A stretch of DNA of 64,000 nucleotides, from positions 4,092,001 through 4,156,000 of the forward strand of contig NZ_CP084742.1 in the NCBI RefSeq assembly GCF_020520285.1. Direction: 5' to 3'. Shown here piece by piece: positions 43,321 to 53,511 of this stretch. The notes beneath the pieces were generated by a model. The model searched no databases. It saw only the letters and a program-made list of their open reading frames with translations, and was not told where the DNA came from. Each line of letters opens with the position of its first letter. The first letter of the stretch is position 1. Source of the DNA: Pseudomonas sp. L5B5. Lineage in GTDB: Bacteria; Pseudomonadota; Gammaproteobacteria; Pseudomonadales; Pseudomonadaceae. Position numbers and translations under genes: made by a program.

Positions 43321-45459
43321 TCAAGCCGGGACCGCCTTGGCCCTGGGCTCGCGACTCCACACCCGATGCTGGGCAATGGCGGCGAAGAACGCTTTCAACG
43401 CCTTGGCATCGCCACCGACGATCAAACCCTCATCCGCCTCCAGGCGAAGCACCTGCAACAGCTCCCTGGCTTCGCCGTGCAAGGCGATGGCCTTCAGGTG
43501 CCGATAGGCCTCAAGCACATAGTGCAGCGCCACCCCATCACCGGTCAGGGCCTTGATCGACTGGGCGCCACCGGGCACGAACACCGCATCGAACGCCACA
43601 GACGGCAAGCCTTCCATGGAGGCATCCACCGCCAGCGCCTGGCCTTGCGCGGTGGTCACCGCCGCCGAGGTCGGCCCCAGCACCTTGGCATGGGCGCCCT
43701 CGGCCTTGAGCGCCTTGCGCAAGGCCGTGACCGCCGCGCCATCGACGCCATTGGCCACCAGCACCGCCACCTTGCGGGTCTTGATATCCCCCGACAACAA
43801 ATTGGCCTGGCTCAGGGCCGGCGAGCGCGCCAGCGAGACCTTGCGCTCGGCCACCGTGCCCTTCTTGGGAGCCGGCAGCCCGAGGTTCTCGGCCACGCGC
43901 CTGGCCAGTTGCAAGTCGATGTTGGCAAGGATCTCGTTCACCTGACGCTCGCGGATCTGCGGCCGCTCGACCTTGCCCAGCTCGAAGCTGTAGGCGGCGA
44001 TGATGTGCTCCTGCTCATGCTTGCTCATGCTGTGGAAGAACAGCCGCGCCTGGGAGAAGTGATCGCTGAAGGACTCGCTGCGCTGGCGGATCTTGTGCGC
44101 ATCAATGCGTTCGTTGTAGCTCTCGAAGCCGCCGTTCTGCGCCGCCGGCGGGGTCTCTCTGGGCCAGCCGCCGTCGATGGAATTGGGCTCGTAGGAGGCT
44201 CGTCCCTTGTCGATGGTGGAGCGGTGCATGGCATCGCGCTGGCTATTGTGGAACGGCGCCACGGGCCGGTTGATCGGCAGCTCGTGGAAGTTGGGGCCAC
44301 CCAGGCGACTGATCTGGGTGTCGGTGTAGGAAAACAGCCGGCCCTGCAGCAGCGGATCGTTGGAAAAGTCGATCCCGGGCACGATATGCCCCGGACAGAA
44401 CGCCACTTGCTCGGTCTCGGCGAAGAAGTTGTCCGGGTTGCGGTTGAGCACCATCTTGCCCAGCGGCGTGACGGGCACCAGTTCCTCGGGAATCAGCTTG
44501 GTCGGGTCGAGAATGTCGAAGTCGAACCTGTGCTCGTCCTCCTCGGCGATGATCTGCACGCCCAGCTCCCACTCCGGATAGTCACCGGTCTCGATGGCCT
44601 CCCACAGGTCGCGACGATGGAAGTCGGTGTCCTTGCCCGCCAGCTTCTGTGCCTCATCCCAAACCAGCGAACAGGTGCCCACCTTCGGATGCCAGTGGAA
44701 CTTGACGAAGCTCGAACGGCCCTCGGCATTGATCAAGCGGAAACTGTGCACGCCGAAACCCTGCATGCTGCGCAGGCTCTTGGGAATGGCCCGGTCGGAC
44801 ATGGCCCAGATCACCATGTGCGCGGACTCCGGCACCAGCGAAACGAAGTCCCAGAAGGTGTCGTGGGCCGAACCGCCGGTGGGCATCTCGTTGTGGGGCT
44901 CGGGTTTGACCGCATGCACGAAATCGGGAAACTTGATCGCATCCTGGATGAAGAATACCGGCATGTTGTTGCCCACCAGGTCGAAGTTGCCCTCGTCGGT
45001 GAAGAACTTCACGGCAAAGCCCCGCACATCGCGCACGGTATCGCCGGAACCTCGCGGCCCCTGGACCGTGGAAAAACGCACGAACACCGGCGTCTTTTTC
45101 CCTGGGTCGCACAGGAAGCCGGCCTTGGTCAGCGCCGCGTGGTTGTCGTAGCTCTGGAAAAAACCGTGGGCCCCGGTGCCCCGGGCGTGGACGATGCGCT
45201 CGGGAATCCGCTCATGGTCGAAGTGGGTGATCTTCTCCCGCATGATGAAGTCTTCGAGCAGGGAAGGGCCGCGGGCACCGACTTTCAGCGTGTTCTGGTT
45301 GTCGGCGATCTTCACCCCCTGGTTGGTGCGCAGGGCCTGCCCGGTCGCATCGCTGCGAAACCGTTCCAGGCTCTCGAGCTTGGCGTTGCTGTTGCCCCGG
45401 TCCAGGGTGTCGGTCCCGGCCGCCTGGCTGTTCGGGGTACTGGTTTTCTTGGTACTCAT
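43321..45459 (-). CDS. katE: Large-subunit catalase HPII (KatE)
   Basis: A 712-residue heme catalase that splits hydrogen peroxide. The catalase core (about residues 60-550) has the active-site His in [20 protein letters not shown], the Asn region in [14 protein letters not shown] and the proximal heme Tyr in [18 protein letters not shown]. The C-terminal about 120 residues form the DJ-1/PfpI-like domain found only in large catalases ([20 protein letters not shown]). ATG 45459 has GAGGAG about 10 bases upstream. It is usually stationary-phase (RpoS) controlled; no promoter was assigned here. Confidence 0.95.
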   Translation of the reverse strand: MSTKKTSTPNSQAAGTDTLDRGNSNAKLESLERFRSDATGQALRTNQGVKIADNQNTLKVGARGPSLLEDFIMREKITHFDHERIPERIVHARGTGAHGFFQSYDNHAALTKAGFLCDPGKKTPVFVRFSTVQGPRGSGDTVRDVRGFAVKFFTDEGNFDLVGNNMPVFFIQDAIKFPDFVHAVKPEPHNEMPTGGSAHDTFWDFVSLVPESAHMVIWAMSDRAIPKSLRSMQGFGVHSFRLINAEGRSSFVKFHWHPKVGTCSLVWDEAQKLAGKDTDFHRRDLWEAIETGDYPEWELGVQIIAEEDEHRFDFDILDPTKLIPEELVPVTPLGKMVLNRNPDNFFAETEQVAFCPGHIVPGIDFSNDPLLQGRLFSYTDTQISRLGGPNFHELPINRPVAPFHNSQRDAMHRSTIDKGRASYEPNSIDGGWPRETPPAAQNGGFESYNERIDAHKIRQRSESFSDHFSQARLFFHSMSKHEQEHIIAAYSFELGKVERPQIRERQVNEILANIDLQLARRVAENLGLPAPKKGTVAERKVSLARSPALSQANLLSGDIKTRKVAVLVANGVDGAAVTALRKALKAEGAHAKVLGPTSAAVTTAQGQALAVDASMEGLPSVAFDAVFVPGGAQSIKALTGDGVALHYVLEAYRHLKAIALHGEARELLQVLRLEADEGLIVGGDAKALKAFFAAIAQHRVWSREPRAKAVPA

Positions 45460-45729
45460 CAGACACATACTCCTCGTTGACGAAATCCCTGGCGTGCCTG
45501 GGCTTCGTGGACAGATGCGCCGAGGCACGGCACCTGGGCGCTTTCGAGTGGCTTAAGTAGTGACTGGGAAGTCGGCGCGAGCGTTCCTTTTTTATGACCT
45601 TTGATCGCGTTATTGCCAAATGGCAGGATGATTACGAAATAAATGCTAAGAACCTCTATACGGACAGGCTAAAATGCGCGCCCGGCTAACCGCTGACCCC
45701 TTTCTAACGCGCCTCACAAGGTTCGCTAC

Positions 45730-46737
45730 GTGATCGAGTTTCAAAACGTCCATAAAACCTATCGGGTCGCCGGTAGGGACAATCCCGCACTGCACCCGAC
45801 CAATCTTCGGGTCGAGGCTGGCCAGGTCTTCGGCCTGATCGGCCACTCCGGCGCGGGCAAGAGCACCCTGCTGCGCCTGATCAACCGCCTGGAAAACCCC
45901 AGCGGCGGCAGGATCATCGTCGACAACGAGGAAGTCACCGCGCTGGACGCCAGCGGCCTGCGCCGGTTCCGCCAGCAGGTCGGGATGATCTTCCAGCACT
46001 TCAACCTGCTGGCCTCCAAGACCGTGGCCGACAACGTGGCCCTGCCCCTGCTGCTCGCCGGTGGCCTGTCGCGGACCGAGATCGACAAACGCGTCAATGA
46101 ACTGCTGGCCCGCGTGGGCCTGGCCGACCATGCGCGCAAGTACCCGGCGCAGTTGTCCGGCGGCCAGAAGCAGCGCGTCGGCATCGCCCGCGCCCTGGCC
46201 ACCAAGCCCAAGATCCTGCTGTGCGATGAAGCCACCAGCGCCCTGGACCCGCAAACCACGGCCTCGGTCCTGCAGCTGCTGGCCGAGATCAATCGCGAAC
46301 TGAAGCTGACCATCGTCCTGATCACCCACGAGATGGACGTGATCCGTCGCGTCTGCGACCAGGTGGCGGTGATGGACGCCGGCATGATCGTCGAGCAGGG
46401 CGACGTGGCCCAGGTGTTCCTGCACCCCAAGCACCCGACCACCAAGCGTTTCGTCCAGGAAGACGAGCAGGTCGACGAGAACGAACAGCGCGACGACTTC
46501 GCCCATGTACCGGGGCGCATCGTGCGCCTGACCTTCCAGGGCGAATCCACCTACGCGCCGCTGCTGGGCACCGTCGCCCGGGAGACCGGAGTCGACTACA
46601 GCATCCTGGCCGGTCGCATCGACCGCATCAAAGACACCCCTTACGGGCAATTGACCCTGGCCATCACTGGCGGTGACATGGAAGCGGCCTTTGCCCGCTT
46701 CACCGCGGCGGATGTCCACATGGAGGTGCTGCGCTGA
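45730..46737 (+). CDS. metN: Methionine ABC transporter ATP-binding protein MetN
   Basis: A 335-residue ATPase of the methionine importer, with Walker [10 protein letters not shown], signature [16 protein letters not shown] and Walker [16 protein letters not shown]-terminal NIL domain (about residues 260-335) binds methionine and gives feedback inhibition of transport. It starts with GTG at 45730. It is first gene of metNIQ; the 270-base gap before it, facing katE, contains no recognised methionine riboswitch. Confidence 0.94.
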   Translation: MIEFQNVHKTYRVAGRDNPALHPTNLRVEAGQVFGLIGHSGAGKSTLLRLINRLENPSGGRIIVDNEEVTALDASGLRRFRQQVGMIFQHFNLLASKTVADNVALPLLLAGGLSRTEIDKRVNELLARVGLADHARKYPAQLSGGQKQRVGIARALATKPKILLCDEATSALDPQTTASVLQLLAEINRELKLTIVLITHEMDVIRRVCDQVAVMDAGMIVEQGDVAQVFLHPKHPTTKRFVQEDEQVDENEQRDDFAHVPGRIVRLTFQGESTYAPLLGTVARETGVDYSILAGRIDRIKDTPYGQLTLAITGGDMEAAFARFTAADVHMEVLR

Positions 46738-47411
46738 TGGAACACCTACTGACGTACTTCGACAATATCGACTGGGTCGATATCGGCATCGCCACCAGCG
46801 ACACCATGATCATGCTCAGCACGTCGCTGTTCTTCACCGTGCTGGTGGGCCTGCCCCTGGGGGTCCTGCTGTTCCTGTGCAGCCCCAAGCAGCTGCTGGA
46901 ACAGAAATCGGTCTACTCGGTGCTGGGCTTCGTGGTCAACGCCATCCGCTCGCTGCCGTTCATCATCCTGTTGATCGTGATGATCCCCACTACCATCCTC
47001 ATCACTGGCACCTCCCTGGGCGTGGCTGGCGCTATCCCGCCGCTGGTGGTGGGAGCCTCGACGTTCTTCGCCCGCCTGGTGGAAACCGCGCTGCGTGAAG
47101 TCGACCGCGGCATCATCGAGGCGACCCAGGCCATGGGCGCCACGACCCGGCAGATCATCATGAACGCCCTGCTGCCAGAGGCCCGTCCCGGCATCATCGC
47201 GGCCATCACCGTCACCGCCATTGCCCTGGTGGGCTATACCGCCATGGCTGGCGTGGTGGGTGCAGGCGGGCTTGGCGACCTGGCCATTCGTTATGGTTAC
47301 CAGCGTTTCCAGGACGACGTGATGCTGGTCACCGTGGTGCTGCTGATCGTGCTGGTTCAGGTTCTGCAGATCATTGGCGATAAGCTGGTAGTGCACTTTT
47401 CCCGTAAATAA
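46737..47411 (+). CDS. metI: Methionine ABC transporter permease MetI
   Basis: A 224-residue inner-membrane permease with five helices. The coupling-helix signature is EVDRGIIEATQAMGATTRQI followed by IMNALLPEARPG. It forms the channel for D- and L-methionine uptake with MetN and MetQ. Its ATG overlaps the metN stop by one base (TGATG). Confidence 0.94.
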   Translation: MEHLLTYFDNIDWVDIGIATSDTMIMLSTSLFFTVLVGLPLGVLLFLCSPKQLLEQKSVYSVLGFVVNAIRSLPFIILLIVMIPTTILITGTSLGVAGAIPPLVVGASTFFARLVETALREVDRGIIEATQAMGATTRQIIMNALLPEARPGIIAAITVTAIALVGYTAMAGVVGAGGLGDLAIRYGYQRFQDDVMLVTVVLLIVLVQVLQIIGDKLVVHFSRK

Positions 47412-47473
47412 ACGCAATCGCCGGTCTGGCCGGCAGGCGCCCGGGGTCGGGCGACTTACAAGGAGCTTGTTCG

Positions 47474-48247
47474 ATGAAAAAACTACTCGTCGCTTTCGCA
47501 GCTGTCGCCGCGTTCTCCGCGCATGCCGCCGAAACCCTGACCGTCGCTGCCACTCCGGTGCCCCACGCCGAGATCCTGGAATTCGTCAAGCCAGCCCTGG
47601 CCAAGGAAGGCGTGGACCTGAAGGTCAAGGTCTTCACCGACTACGTGCAACCCAACGTGCAAGTGGCCGAGAAACGCCTGGACGCCAACTTCTTCCAGCA
47701 CCAGCCCTACCTGGATGAGTTCAACAAGGCCAAGGGCACCCAACTGGTGAGCGTTGCCGGCGTGCACATCGAACCCCTGGGCGCCTACTCGAGCAAGTAC
47801 AAGCAACTCTCCGAACTGCCCAACGGCGCCACCGTGGTCGTGCCCAACGATGCCACCAACGGCGGTCGCGCCCTGTTGCTGCTGGACAAGGCCGGTGTGA
47901 TCAAGCTCAAGGACGCGAACAACATCCTGGCCACCGTCAAGGACATCAGCGAGAACACCAAGGGCCTGAAGTTCCGCGAGCTGGAAGCCGCCACCATCCC
48001 GCGCGTGCTGACCCAGGTCGACCTGGCGCTGATCAATACCAACTACGCCCTGGAAGCCAAGCTGGATCCGGCCAAGGACGCCCTGGTGATCGAAGGCAAG
48101 GACTCGCCTTACGTGAACATCCTGGTGGCCCGCCCTGACGACAAGGATTCGGACGCCATGAAAAAACTGGTAGCCGCCCTGCACAGCCCGCAAGTGAAGA
48201 AATTCATCGAAGAGAAGTACAAGGGCGCAATCGTGCCGGCGTTCTGA
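47474..48247 (+). CDS. metQ: Methionine-binding protein MetQ
   Basis: A 257-residue substrate-binding protein of the NlpA/MetQ family. The signal peptide (MKKLLVAFAAVAAFSAHAA) ends in a normal signal-peptidase-I site and lacks a lipobox, so this copy should be soluble in the periplasm rather than lipid-anchored like E. coli MetQ. Family motifs include ANFFQHQPYLDEFN and VAGVHIEPLGAYSSKYK. It is the last gene of metNIQ, with a strong terminator 19 bases after the stop. Confidence 0.94.
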   Translation: MKKLLVAFAAVAAFSAHAAETLTVAATPVPHAEILEFVKPALAKEGVDLKVKVFTDYVQPNVQVAEKRLDANFFQHQPYLDEFNKAKGTQLVSVAGVHIEPLGAYSSKYKQLSELPNGATVVVPNDATNGGRALLLLDKAGVIKLKDANNILATVKDISENTKGLKFRELEAATIPRVLTQVDLALINTNYALEAKLDPAKDALVIEGKDSPYVNILVARPDDKDSDAMKKLVAALHSPQVKKFIEEKYKGAIVPAF

Positions 48248-48265
48248 TCGACTCGCAGAAACACG

Positions 48266-48291
48266 AACGGGGCGCCTTGGGGCGCCCCGTT
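48266..48291 (+). terminator. Terminator of metNIQ
   Basis: An 11-bp stem AACGGGGCGCC / GGCGCCCCGTT with a TTGG loop and a short T-rich tail. Confidence 0.9.
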
Positions 48292-48334
48292 TCATTTCAT
48301 GCACATGCACCCAGACCTAGTGACCTAGCTTCGT

Positions 48335-48411
48335 GTGGCCGCTGCCGAAGGCCGCGCCCTGGCGATCCTGAAGGCGCTGCGCGCCTTGGCGCAGCCTGCG
48401 GCAGCGGCTAC
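48335..48411. repeat. REP doublet (REPIN-like) between metQ and sco
   Basis: Inverted REP-type units GTGGCCGCTGCCGAAGG (left) and GCAGCCTGCGGCAGCGGCTA followed by C (right), with a GC-rich spacer. It resembles the doublet at 7574-7652 and likewise lies between convergent genes. Confidence 0.75.
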
Positions 48412-48421
48412 AGGGCAAGCA

Positions 48422-49057
48422 TTACTTGCGCTGCACCATCGCTGGCAGCTGGGCCACCAGCTTCTGGTTGTTCAACGGCGCACGGATGAAACCGCGCTGG
48501 TTGCCGTCCGGGCCGATCACCGCCAGGTTGCCACTGTGATCCACGGTGTAGTTGGGCTTGCTGGTATCGGCCGGGATGAAGGGAATGCTCACCGCGTTGG
48601 CGAGCTTCTGCAGGTCTTCCATCGAAGAGGCGGTCAGGCCGCGAAAATCCTTGTCGAAGTAGCCCAGGTACTGCTTGAGCTGCTGCGGGGTGTCACGGTT
48701 GGGATCGACGCTGACCAGCACGATCTGCAACTGGTCCACCACGTCCTTGGGCAACTCGCTCTTGATCTGGCGCAGCTGGGCCAGGGTGGTAGGGCAGATG
48801 TCCGGGCAGAAGGTGTAGCCGAAGAACAGCAGAGACCATTTGCCCTTCAGTTCATCCACCACCACCGGCTGGCCATCCTGGTCAAGCATCTTGACCCCGG
48901 GCAGGCTGCGGCTCTGGGGCAACATGATGATGCCGGCATCGATCAGCGCGGTGGGGTCGCCCTGGCCCTTGCCGGACAGTACTTTGTTGACGGTCAACCC
49001 CAGGATCAGGGCGACCACGGCAACGAGGATAAAGACGGTTTTCTGGGTTCTGGTCAT
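48422..49057 (-). CDS. SCO1/SenC copper chaperone for cytochrome oxidase
   Basis: A 211-residue membrane-anchored thioredoxin-fold protein that delivers copper to the CuA centre of cytochrome oxidase subunit II. It has an N-terminal anchor (about residues 7-26), copper ligands C84 and C88 in FCPDICPTT and H174 in [11 protein letters not shown]. This is the last gene of the cox assembly operon, overlapping the heme O synthase gene by four bases (ATGA). Confidence 0.93.
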   Translation of the reverse strand: MTRTQKTVFILVAVVALILGLTVNKVLSGKGQGDPTALIDAGIIMLPQSRSLPGVKMLDQDGQPVVVDELKGKWSLLFFGYTFCPDICPTTLAQLRQIKSELPKDVVDQLQIVLVSVDPNRDTPQQLKQYLGYFDKDFRGLTASSMEDLQKLANAVSIPFIPADTSKPNYTVDHSGNLAVIGPDGNQRGFIRAPLNNQKLVAQLPAMVQRK

Positions 49058-49956
49058 AGGTTCAACAGTAGGTAGTGGTCTACGAGCAAGGCGATGAACA
49101 GCAGGAACAAGTAGTAGATAGAGTACTTGAAGGTATCGATCGCCGCGTGCGGTCGAGTGCCACGGTACAGCACCCAGGCCCATTGCAGGAAGCGCCCGCC
49201 CAGGACCAGGGCGCAGACCAGGTACAGCACGCCGCTCATGTGGATCACGAAGGGCAGCAGGCTCACCGCCAGCAGGGCAAAGGTATAGAGCAGGATATGC
49301 ACCTTGGTGTAGTGCTCGCCATGGGTCACCGGCAGCATCGGGATATCGGCCTTGGCGTACTCCTCCTTGCGGTGGATGGCCAGGGCCCAGAAATGCGGTG
49401 GCGTCCAGGCGAAGATGATCAGCACCAGCAGCAACGGCTCGGCGCTCATGTGCCCGGTGGCGGCGACCCAGCCCAGCAACGGCGGGGCCGCGCCGGCCAA
49501 CCCGCCGATGACGATGTTCTGTGGCGTCGCGCGCTTGAGAAAACCGGTGTAGACCACCGCATAACCCAACAGCGAGGCCAGGGTCAGCCACGCCGTGAGC
49601 GGGTTGGTGAAGGCCAGCAGCAGCGCTTGCCCGGCCACTGCCAGCAACAGGGCGAAGGCCAGCGCCGCCCGGGGCGACACCCGGCCCTCGGCCAGCGGAC
49701 GTTTGTGGGTACGGGCCATCACCGCATCGATGCGCCGATCCACCACATGGTTGACCGCCGCCGCCCCGCCCGCACACAAGGCAATGCCCAGGTTGCCGAA
49801 CACCAGCACCGTCCACGGCACCCCGGCCCGGGTGGCGAGGAACATCCCCACCAGGGAGGTGATCAGCATCAGTACCACCACCTTGGGCTTGGTCAGCTCC
49901 AGGTAATCGCGCCAGAGCGCCTGGGGGTGCTGGCGTGCGCCAATCAGAGTCGCCAT
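49054..49956 (-). CDS. cyoE: Protoheme IX farnesyltransferase (heme O synthase)
   Basis: A 300-residue UbiA-family membrane enzyme that adds a farnesyl group to heme B. It has nine helices. The first Asp-rich motif is [20 protein letters not shown] and the second region is [20 protein letters not shown]. It acts before CtaA, whose gene lies directly upstream with a 13-base overlap, giving heme A for the aa3 oxidase. Also called ctaB/cox10. ATG 49956 matches the family start. Confidence 0.95.
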   Translation of the reverse strand: MATLIGARQHPQALWRDYLELTKPKVVVLMLITSLVGMFLATRAGVPWTVLVFGNLGIALCAGGAAAVNHVVDRRIDAVMARTHKRPLAEGRVSPRAALAFALLLAVAGQALLLAFTNPLTAWLTLASLLGYAVVYTGFLKRATPQNIVIGGLAGAAPPLLGWVAATGHMSAEPLLLVLIIFAWTPPHFWALAIHRKEEYAKADIPMLPVTHGEHYTKVHILLYTFALLAVSLLPFVIHMSGVLYLVCALVLGGRFLQWAWVLYRGTRPHAAIDTFKYSIYYLFLLFIALLVDHYLLLNL

Positions 49957-51023
49957 GGCATCTCTCCTTTGATAGTGACCAGGCCCGACACCGGCTTGCG
50001 TGGGCTGAGCCGCCAGCCCAGGGGCCGGCGCTCCCGGACCTGCACCAGGCTGGTCCGGGCGTGATAATTGACCAGTACCAGGGTCAGCAGCAGCGCAGCA
50101 CCCCCGGCGTTGTGAGCCACCGCCACCGGCAGCGGCAGGTGCAGCAGCACATTGCTCAGGCCCAGGCCGACCTGCGCCGCCAGCGCCGCCAGCACCAGCA
50201 TGGCCAGGCGAGTCATGCCGGTCTGCCGCAACTGCCAGGCCAGCCCCAGCAACACCACACTCACCAGCACCGCGCCCAGGCGGTGGGTCATGTGGATCGC
50301 GGTACGGGCATCGCTGTCCAGCTGTCCGCCCAGGTAATTGGGGCCAATGTGCTGGGTCAGGTGGAAGCCGTTGGCGAAATCCATCTGCGGCCACCATTGG
50401 CCGTGGCAGGTGGGCAGGTCGATGCAGGCCACAGCCGCGTAGTTGGAACTGACCCATCCGCCCAGGGCGATCTGCCCGATCACCAGCACCAGCCCCGCCG
50501 TGGCCCAGTACTGCAGGCGGCGTGGGACGATCAGCGCCGGCAGCACGCCTGACAGGCGCAGCGTCAGCAGGAACAGCAGGCTCAAGGTGGCGAAGCCGCC
50601 CAGCAAGTGCGCAGTGACCACCTGGGGCCAGAGCTTGAGGGTCACGGTCCACATGCCGAAGGCAGCCTGGGCGAACACCACCAATAGGAGGAACAGCGGC
50701 AGCTTCAGGGGTTGCCCGGGATAGCGCCGATGGGTCCAGGAACGGGCCGCCAGGAGCGTGATCAGCAGGCCCAGGGTGCCGGCAAAATAGCGGTGGATCA
50801 TCTCGTTCCAGCCCTTGTGCGCCTCCACCGGCGACTCGGGAAAATGCAGCTCGGCATGGGCCAGCTGGGCTTCGCTTTTCGGCACGCTGATGAAGCCGTA
50901 GCAACCGGGCCAGTCCGGGCAGCCGAGGCCGGCGTGGGTCAGCCGGGTATAGGCCCCCAACAGCACCACGATCAGCGCCAGCAGGGTGGCGAACAAGGCA
51001 AGGCGAAATCCAGGTTTGGCCAT
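49944..51023 (-). CDS. ctaA: Heme A synthase CtaA (COX15)
   Basis: A 359-residue membrane enzyme with eight helices that oxidises the heme O methyl group to a formyl group, making heme A. Paired His ligands lie in [38 protein letters not shown] and [11 protein letters not shown]. Conserved cysteines are in [13 protein letters not shown] and [12 protein letters not shown]. It is part of the minus-strand cox operon between the SCO-like anchored protein and cyoE. Confidence 0.94.
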   Translation of the reverse strand: MAKPGFRLALFATLLALIVVLLGAYTRLTHAGLGCPDWPGCYGFISVPKSEAQLAHAELHFPESPVEAHKGWNEMIHRYFAGTLGLLITLLAARSWTHRRYPGQPLKLPLFLLLVVFAQAAFGMWTVTLKLWPQVVTAHLLGGFATLSLLFLLTLRLSGVLPALIVPRRLQYWATAGLVLVIGQIALGGWVSSNYAAVACIDLPTCHGQWWPQMDFANGFHLTQHIGPNYLGGQLDSDARTAIHMTHRLGAVLVSVVLLGLAWQLRQTGMTRLAMLVLAALAAQVGLGLSNVLLHLPLPVAVAHNAGGAALLLTLVLVNYHARTSLVQVRERRPLGWRLSPRKPVSGLVTIKGEMPWRL

Positions 51024-51033
51024 GTCGCTGCCC

Positions 51034-51624
51034 TCATCCGATATTCGACAGTTTCAGCAGGTGGCGCAGGTCATCGAGCAAGTCCTTGCCCTTGACCCGG
51101 GCGTCGTAGCGCAGCACCAGGTTGCCATGGGGGTCGACGATCCACAGCTGCGGTGCCTGCGAGTCCTTCGCGCCCTTGGCGAATGTGGCCAGTTCCAGCG
51201 GGTAGCGCTGCAGTTGCGGGTACTCGGCCTGCAACCTGGACGCGTACCCAGGCTCCAGCGGCTGGGCACTGGCCAGGGCATGACTGGCCCGCGAGGCATC
51301 GCGGCCCAGGGCCACCTGGATCTGCCGCGCCAGGTACACCAGTTGCTGGCACTCTTGCAGGCAGCCCTGGGGCGCCGTCACCAGGACCTGCCAGCGGTCA
51401 TCCTCGGACTGCACGCCAATCTCGGCGCGGGTCTGGCCATTGCCGATCAGCTCGCCGTGGTAGCTGCGGCTTTCCGGCACCCAGAACTGCAGCTTGTACA
51501 TGCTGGTGGCGAGGATCATCGGACCGATCACCATCAGCACGATCAGCACCAGTTGCCAACGTCCACGGCGCCGGTTGGGCTCCCGGGTGTCAGAGATGTT
51601 GAGTGGATTCATGGCCGTTCCCAT
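51034..51624 (-). CDS. Membrane-anchored hypothetical with SCO-like CxxxC and His
   Basis: A 196-residue protein of unknown function always found in this operon in pseudomonads. It has one membrane helix (about residues 24-42) and a soluble periplasmic part. WQVLVTAPQGCLQECQQL contains C88-x3-C92, and a later LWIVDPHGNLVLRYD contains H166. This layout matches that of SCO proteins (C84, C88, H174 in the neighbour), so it may be a divergent SCO/thioredoxin-fold copper or thiol factor. ATG 51624, with GGAG 7 bases upstream, gives a 35-base overlap with SURF1. Confidence 0.75.
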   Translation of the reverse strand: MGTAMNPLNISDTREPNRRRGRWQLVLIVLMVIGPMILATSMYKLQFWVPESRSYHGELIGNGQTRAEIGVQSEDDRWQVLVTAPQGCLQECQQLVYLARQIQVALGRDASRASHALASAQPLEPGYASRLQAEYPQLQRYPLELATFAKGAKDSQAPQLWIVDPHGNLVLRYDARVKGKDLLDDLRHLLKLSNIG

Positions 51625-52330
51625 GGCGTTTCTCCCGTGCGTTGTGCCAGCCGAAGTAGCCGTAGAGGACAAGCAGGGCCAGCGCCATGGCGAACCACTG
51701 CGCCGCATAGGCCTGGTGCTTCTCCGGACCCATGGAGACCACGGGCCACTGTGTGAGGTAGGCGCCGGGGCCGGATTCCAGGCGCACCTCATGGGCGAAA
51801 CCGCTGCGGCCCAGTTCGCTCCACAGCGCGTCCGGCACCACGGCCGTCACCAGCCGTGGCCAGCGTGCCCCGCTCGGGTCGGCCTGGAGCTGGAAGGCCG
51901 AGCCGGGCACGACGTAGACCCAGGCCACCAGGTCCAGGCTCTGCTGCGGGGTGTCGAAGCGTGGTGGCGTGCGCCGGTCGGGCCAGGGCAGCCAGCCACG
52001 ATTGACCAGCAACCAGCGGCCGCTGGCCTGATCCAGGAAAGGCTGCAACAGCTCGACCCCGACCTGGCCGTCATGCAGGCGGTTATCCAGCAGCAGGCTG
52101 TGTGCGTCATCGAAATGCCCGTGCAGGCGCACCCGCAAGAAGGCCGGGTCGGTGGCCTCCAGCAGTTCGAACACCGGCATCGGTGTGGCCGTCCGGCGTT
52201 CGGCGTAGCTGTCCAGCAGCTGGCGTTTCTGTTCGCCGCGCGCCAGTTGCCAGAACCCCAGCCAGACCAGCACCGGCAGCAATGCAAACACCACCAGGGT
52301 CGGCACCACACCCGGCCGGAAGCCCTTCAT
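51590..52330 (-). CDS. SURF1-family cytochrome oxidase assembly protein
   Basis: A 246-residue membrane protein with a helix at each end (LVVFALLPVLVWLGFWQLAR and YAAQWFAMALALLVLYGYFG). Between them is a periplasmic SURF1 domain (LLDNRLHDGQVGVELLQPF, WLLVNRGWLPWPD). SURF1 proteins help insert heme A into subunit I. It belongs to the cox operon and is followed by the SCO-like protein gene (35-base overlap). Confidence 0.93.
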   Translation of the reverse strand: MKGFRPGVVPTLVVFALLPVLVWLGFWQLARGEQKRQLLDSYAERRTATPMPVFELLEATDPAFLRVRLHGHFDDAHSLLLDNRLHDGQVGVELLQPFLDQASGRWLLVNRGWLPWPDRRTPPRFDTPQQSLDLVAWVYVVPGSAFQLQADPSGARWPRLVTAVVPDALWSELGRSGFAHEVRLESGPGAYLTQWPVVSMGPEKHQAYAAQWFAMALALLVLYGYFGWHNAREKRHGNGHESTQHL

Positions 52331-52401
52331 GGCCGCGCCGCAAAGTTGGGAAATCCACTCGCTATACTGACTTGCATCGCGCTTGCCCCCGGAGTCCCAC
52401 C

Positions 52402-52605
52402 ATGCTCAAAGCAGCCATCGTCCTGATGCTGATTGCCACGGTCATCAGCCTGTTCAGCGGCCTGTTCTTTCTGGTCAAGGACGACAGCCAATCCAAGCGT
52501 TTGCTGACGTCGCTGAGTATTCGGGTAGGCCTGGCCGTGATCACCGTGGGCTTGATCGCCTGGGGCTTCTTCAGCGGCCAGCTGGTCTCCCATTCCCCCT
52601 GGTAA
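52402..52605 (+). CDS. Twin transmembrane protein (DUF2909)
   Basis: A 67-residue protein made of two membrane helices joined by a short charged loop (VKDDSQSKRLL), as in DUF2909 'twin transmembrane' proteins found near cox genes. It reads on the plus strand, opposite to the genes around it: divergent from SURF1 and convergent with coxC, ending six bases from it. ATG 52402 has GGAG 7 bases upstream. A role in oxidase assembly is suggested only by location. Confidence 0.88.
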   Translation: MLKAAIVLMLIATVISLFSGLFFLVKDDSQSKRLLTSLSIRVGLAVITVGLIAWGFFSGQLVSHSPW

Positions 52606-52611
52606 GGCTGT

Positions 52612-53499
52612 TCAGAGCACGTAGACGAAAACGAACAGGCCGATCCAGACCACGTCGACGAAGTGCCAGTACCAGCTGGCGGCCTCGAAGCCAAACTGGT
52701 GCTCGGCATCGAAATGCCCACGCATCACCCGCATCAGCATCACGAACAGAATCAGGGTGCCGATGGTCACGTGGGCGCCATGAAAGCCGGTGAGCATGAA
52801 GAAGGTCGCGCCGTAGATCCCCGAGCCCAGGGTCAGCCCCAGCTCGTGATAGGCGTGGATGTACTCCTGGGCCTGGAAGCCCAGGAACGCGCACCCCAGC
52901 ACCACGGTCAGCGCCAGCCAGAGCTTCAGCGCCCCGCGATGGCCCTTCTTCAGGGCGTGGTGGGCAATGGTCACCGTGACACTGGAACTCACCAGCAGCA
53001 CGGTGTTGAGCAGCGGCAAGCCCCAAGGGCTGATGGTGCCCTTGGGCGAGGGGAATAGCTTCGGGTCGGGGTTTTCGAGCAACGGCCAGACAAACTGGAA
53101 GTTCGGCCACAAGGTATGGGCGATGCCCTTGTGGCCCTCGCCGCCAAGCCAGGGGCCGGACAGGTGCCGCACATAGAACAGGGCGCCGAAGAAGGCCAGG
53201 AAGAACATCACCTCGGAAAAGATGAACCAGCTCATGCCCCAGCGGAACGACCGGTCGAGCTGGGCGCTGTACAGGCCGGCGCGACTTTCCTTGATCACCG
53301 CGCCGAACCAGCCGAACAGCATGTAGGCCAGCAACAGGCCGCCAACGAAGAAGATCAGCGGGCCGTGGGATTCCGGGCGCGCCGCCTTGAGATCGTTGAA
53401 CCAGGTCGCAAGGCCAGCCACGGTGATGAACATGCCCACCGTGGCGATGATGGGCCACTTGCTCTGGGCGGGAACGTAATAGTGCTCATGAGTCGCCAT
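52612..53499 (-). CDS. coxC: Cytochrome c oxidase subunit III
   Basis: A 295-residue membrane subunit with seven helices. Family landmarks are WGMSWFIFSEVMFFLAFFGA, FQAQEYIHAYHELGLTLGS and GFHGAHVTIGTLIL with its conserved His, plus WYWHFVDVVWIGLFVFVYVL at the end. It stabilises the catalytic core of the aa3-type oxidase. It lies 12 bases after the ctaG gene in the operon. Confidence 0.96.
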   Translation of the reverse strand: MATHEHYYVPAQSKWPIIATVGMFITVAGLATWFNDLKAARPESHGPLIFFVGGLLLAYMLFGWFGAVIKESRAGLYSAQLDRSFRWGMSWFIFSEVMFFLAFFGALFYVRHLSGPWLGGEGHKGIAHTLWPNFQFVWPLLENPDPKLFPSPKGTISPWGLPLLNTVLLVSSSVTVTIAHHALKKGHRGALKLWLALTVVLGCAFLGFQAQEYIHAYHELGLTLGSGIYGATFFMLTGFHGAHVTIGTLILFVMLMRVMRGHFDAEHQFGFEAASWYWHFVDVVWIGLFVFVYVL

Positions 53500-53511
53500 T
53501 GATTGTTCTCC

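Noticed and set aside
43366..45480. 704-codon plus-strand frame opposite katE
   Set aside because: Antisense shadow; katE itself is unambiguous.
45460..45729. Methionine or SAM riboswitch upstream of metN
   Set aside because: No conserved riboswitch core or paired stems were seen, and pseudomonad met genes are not usually controlled this way.
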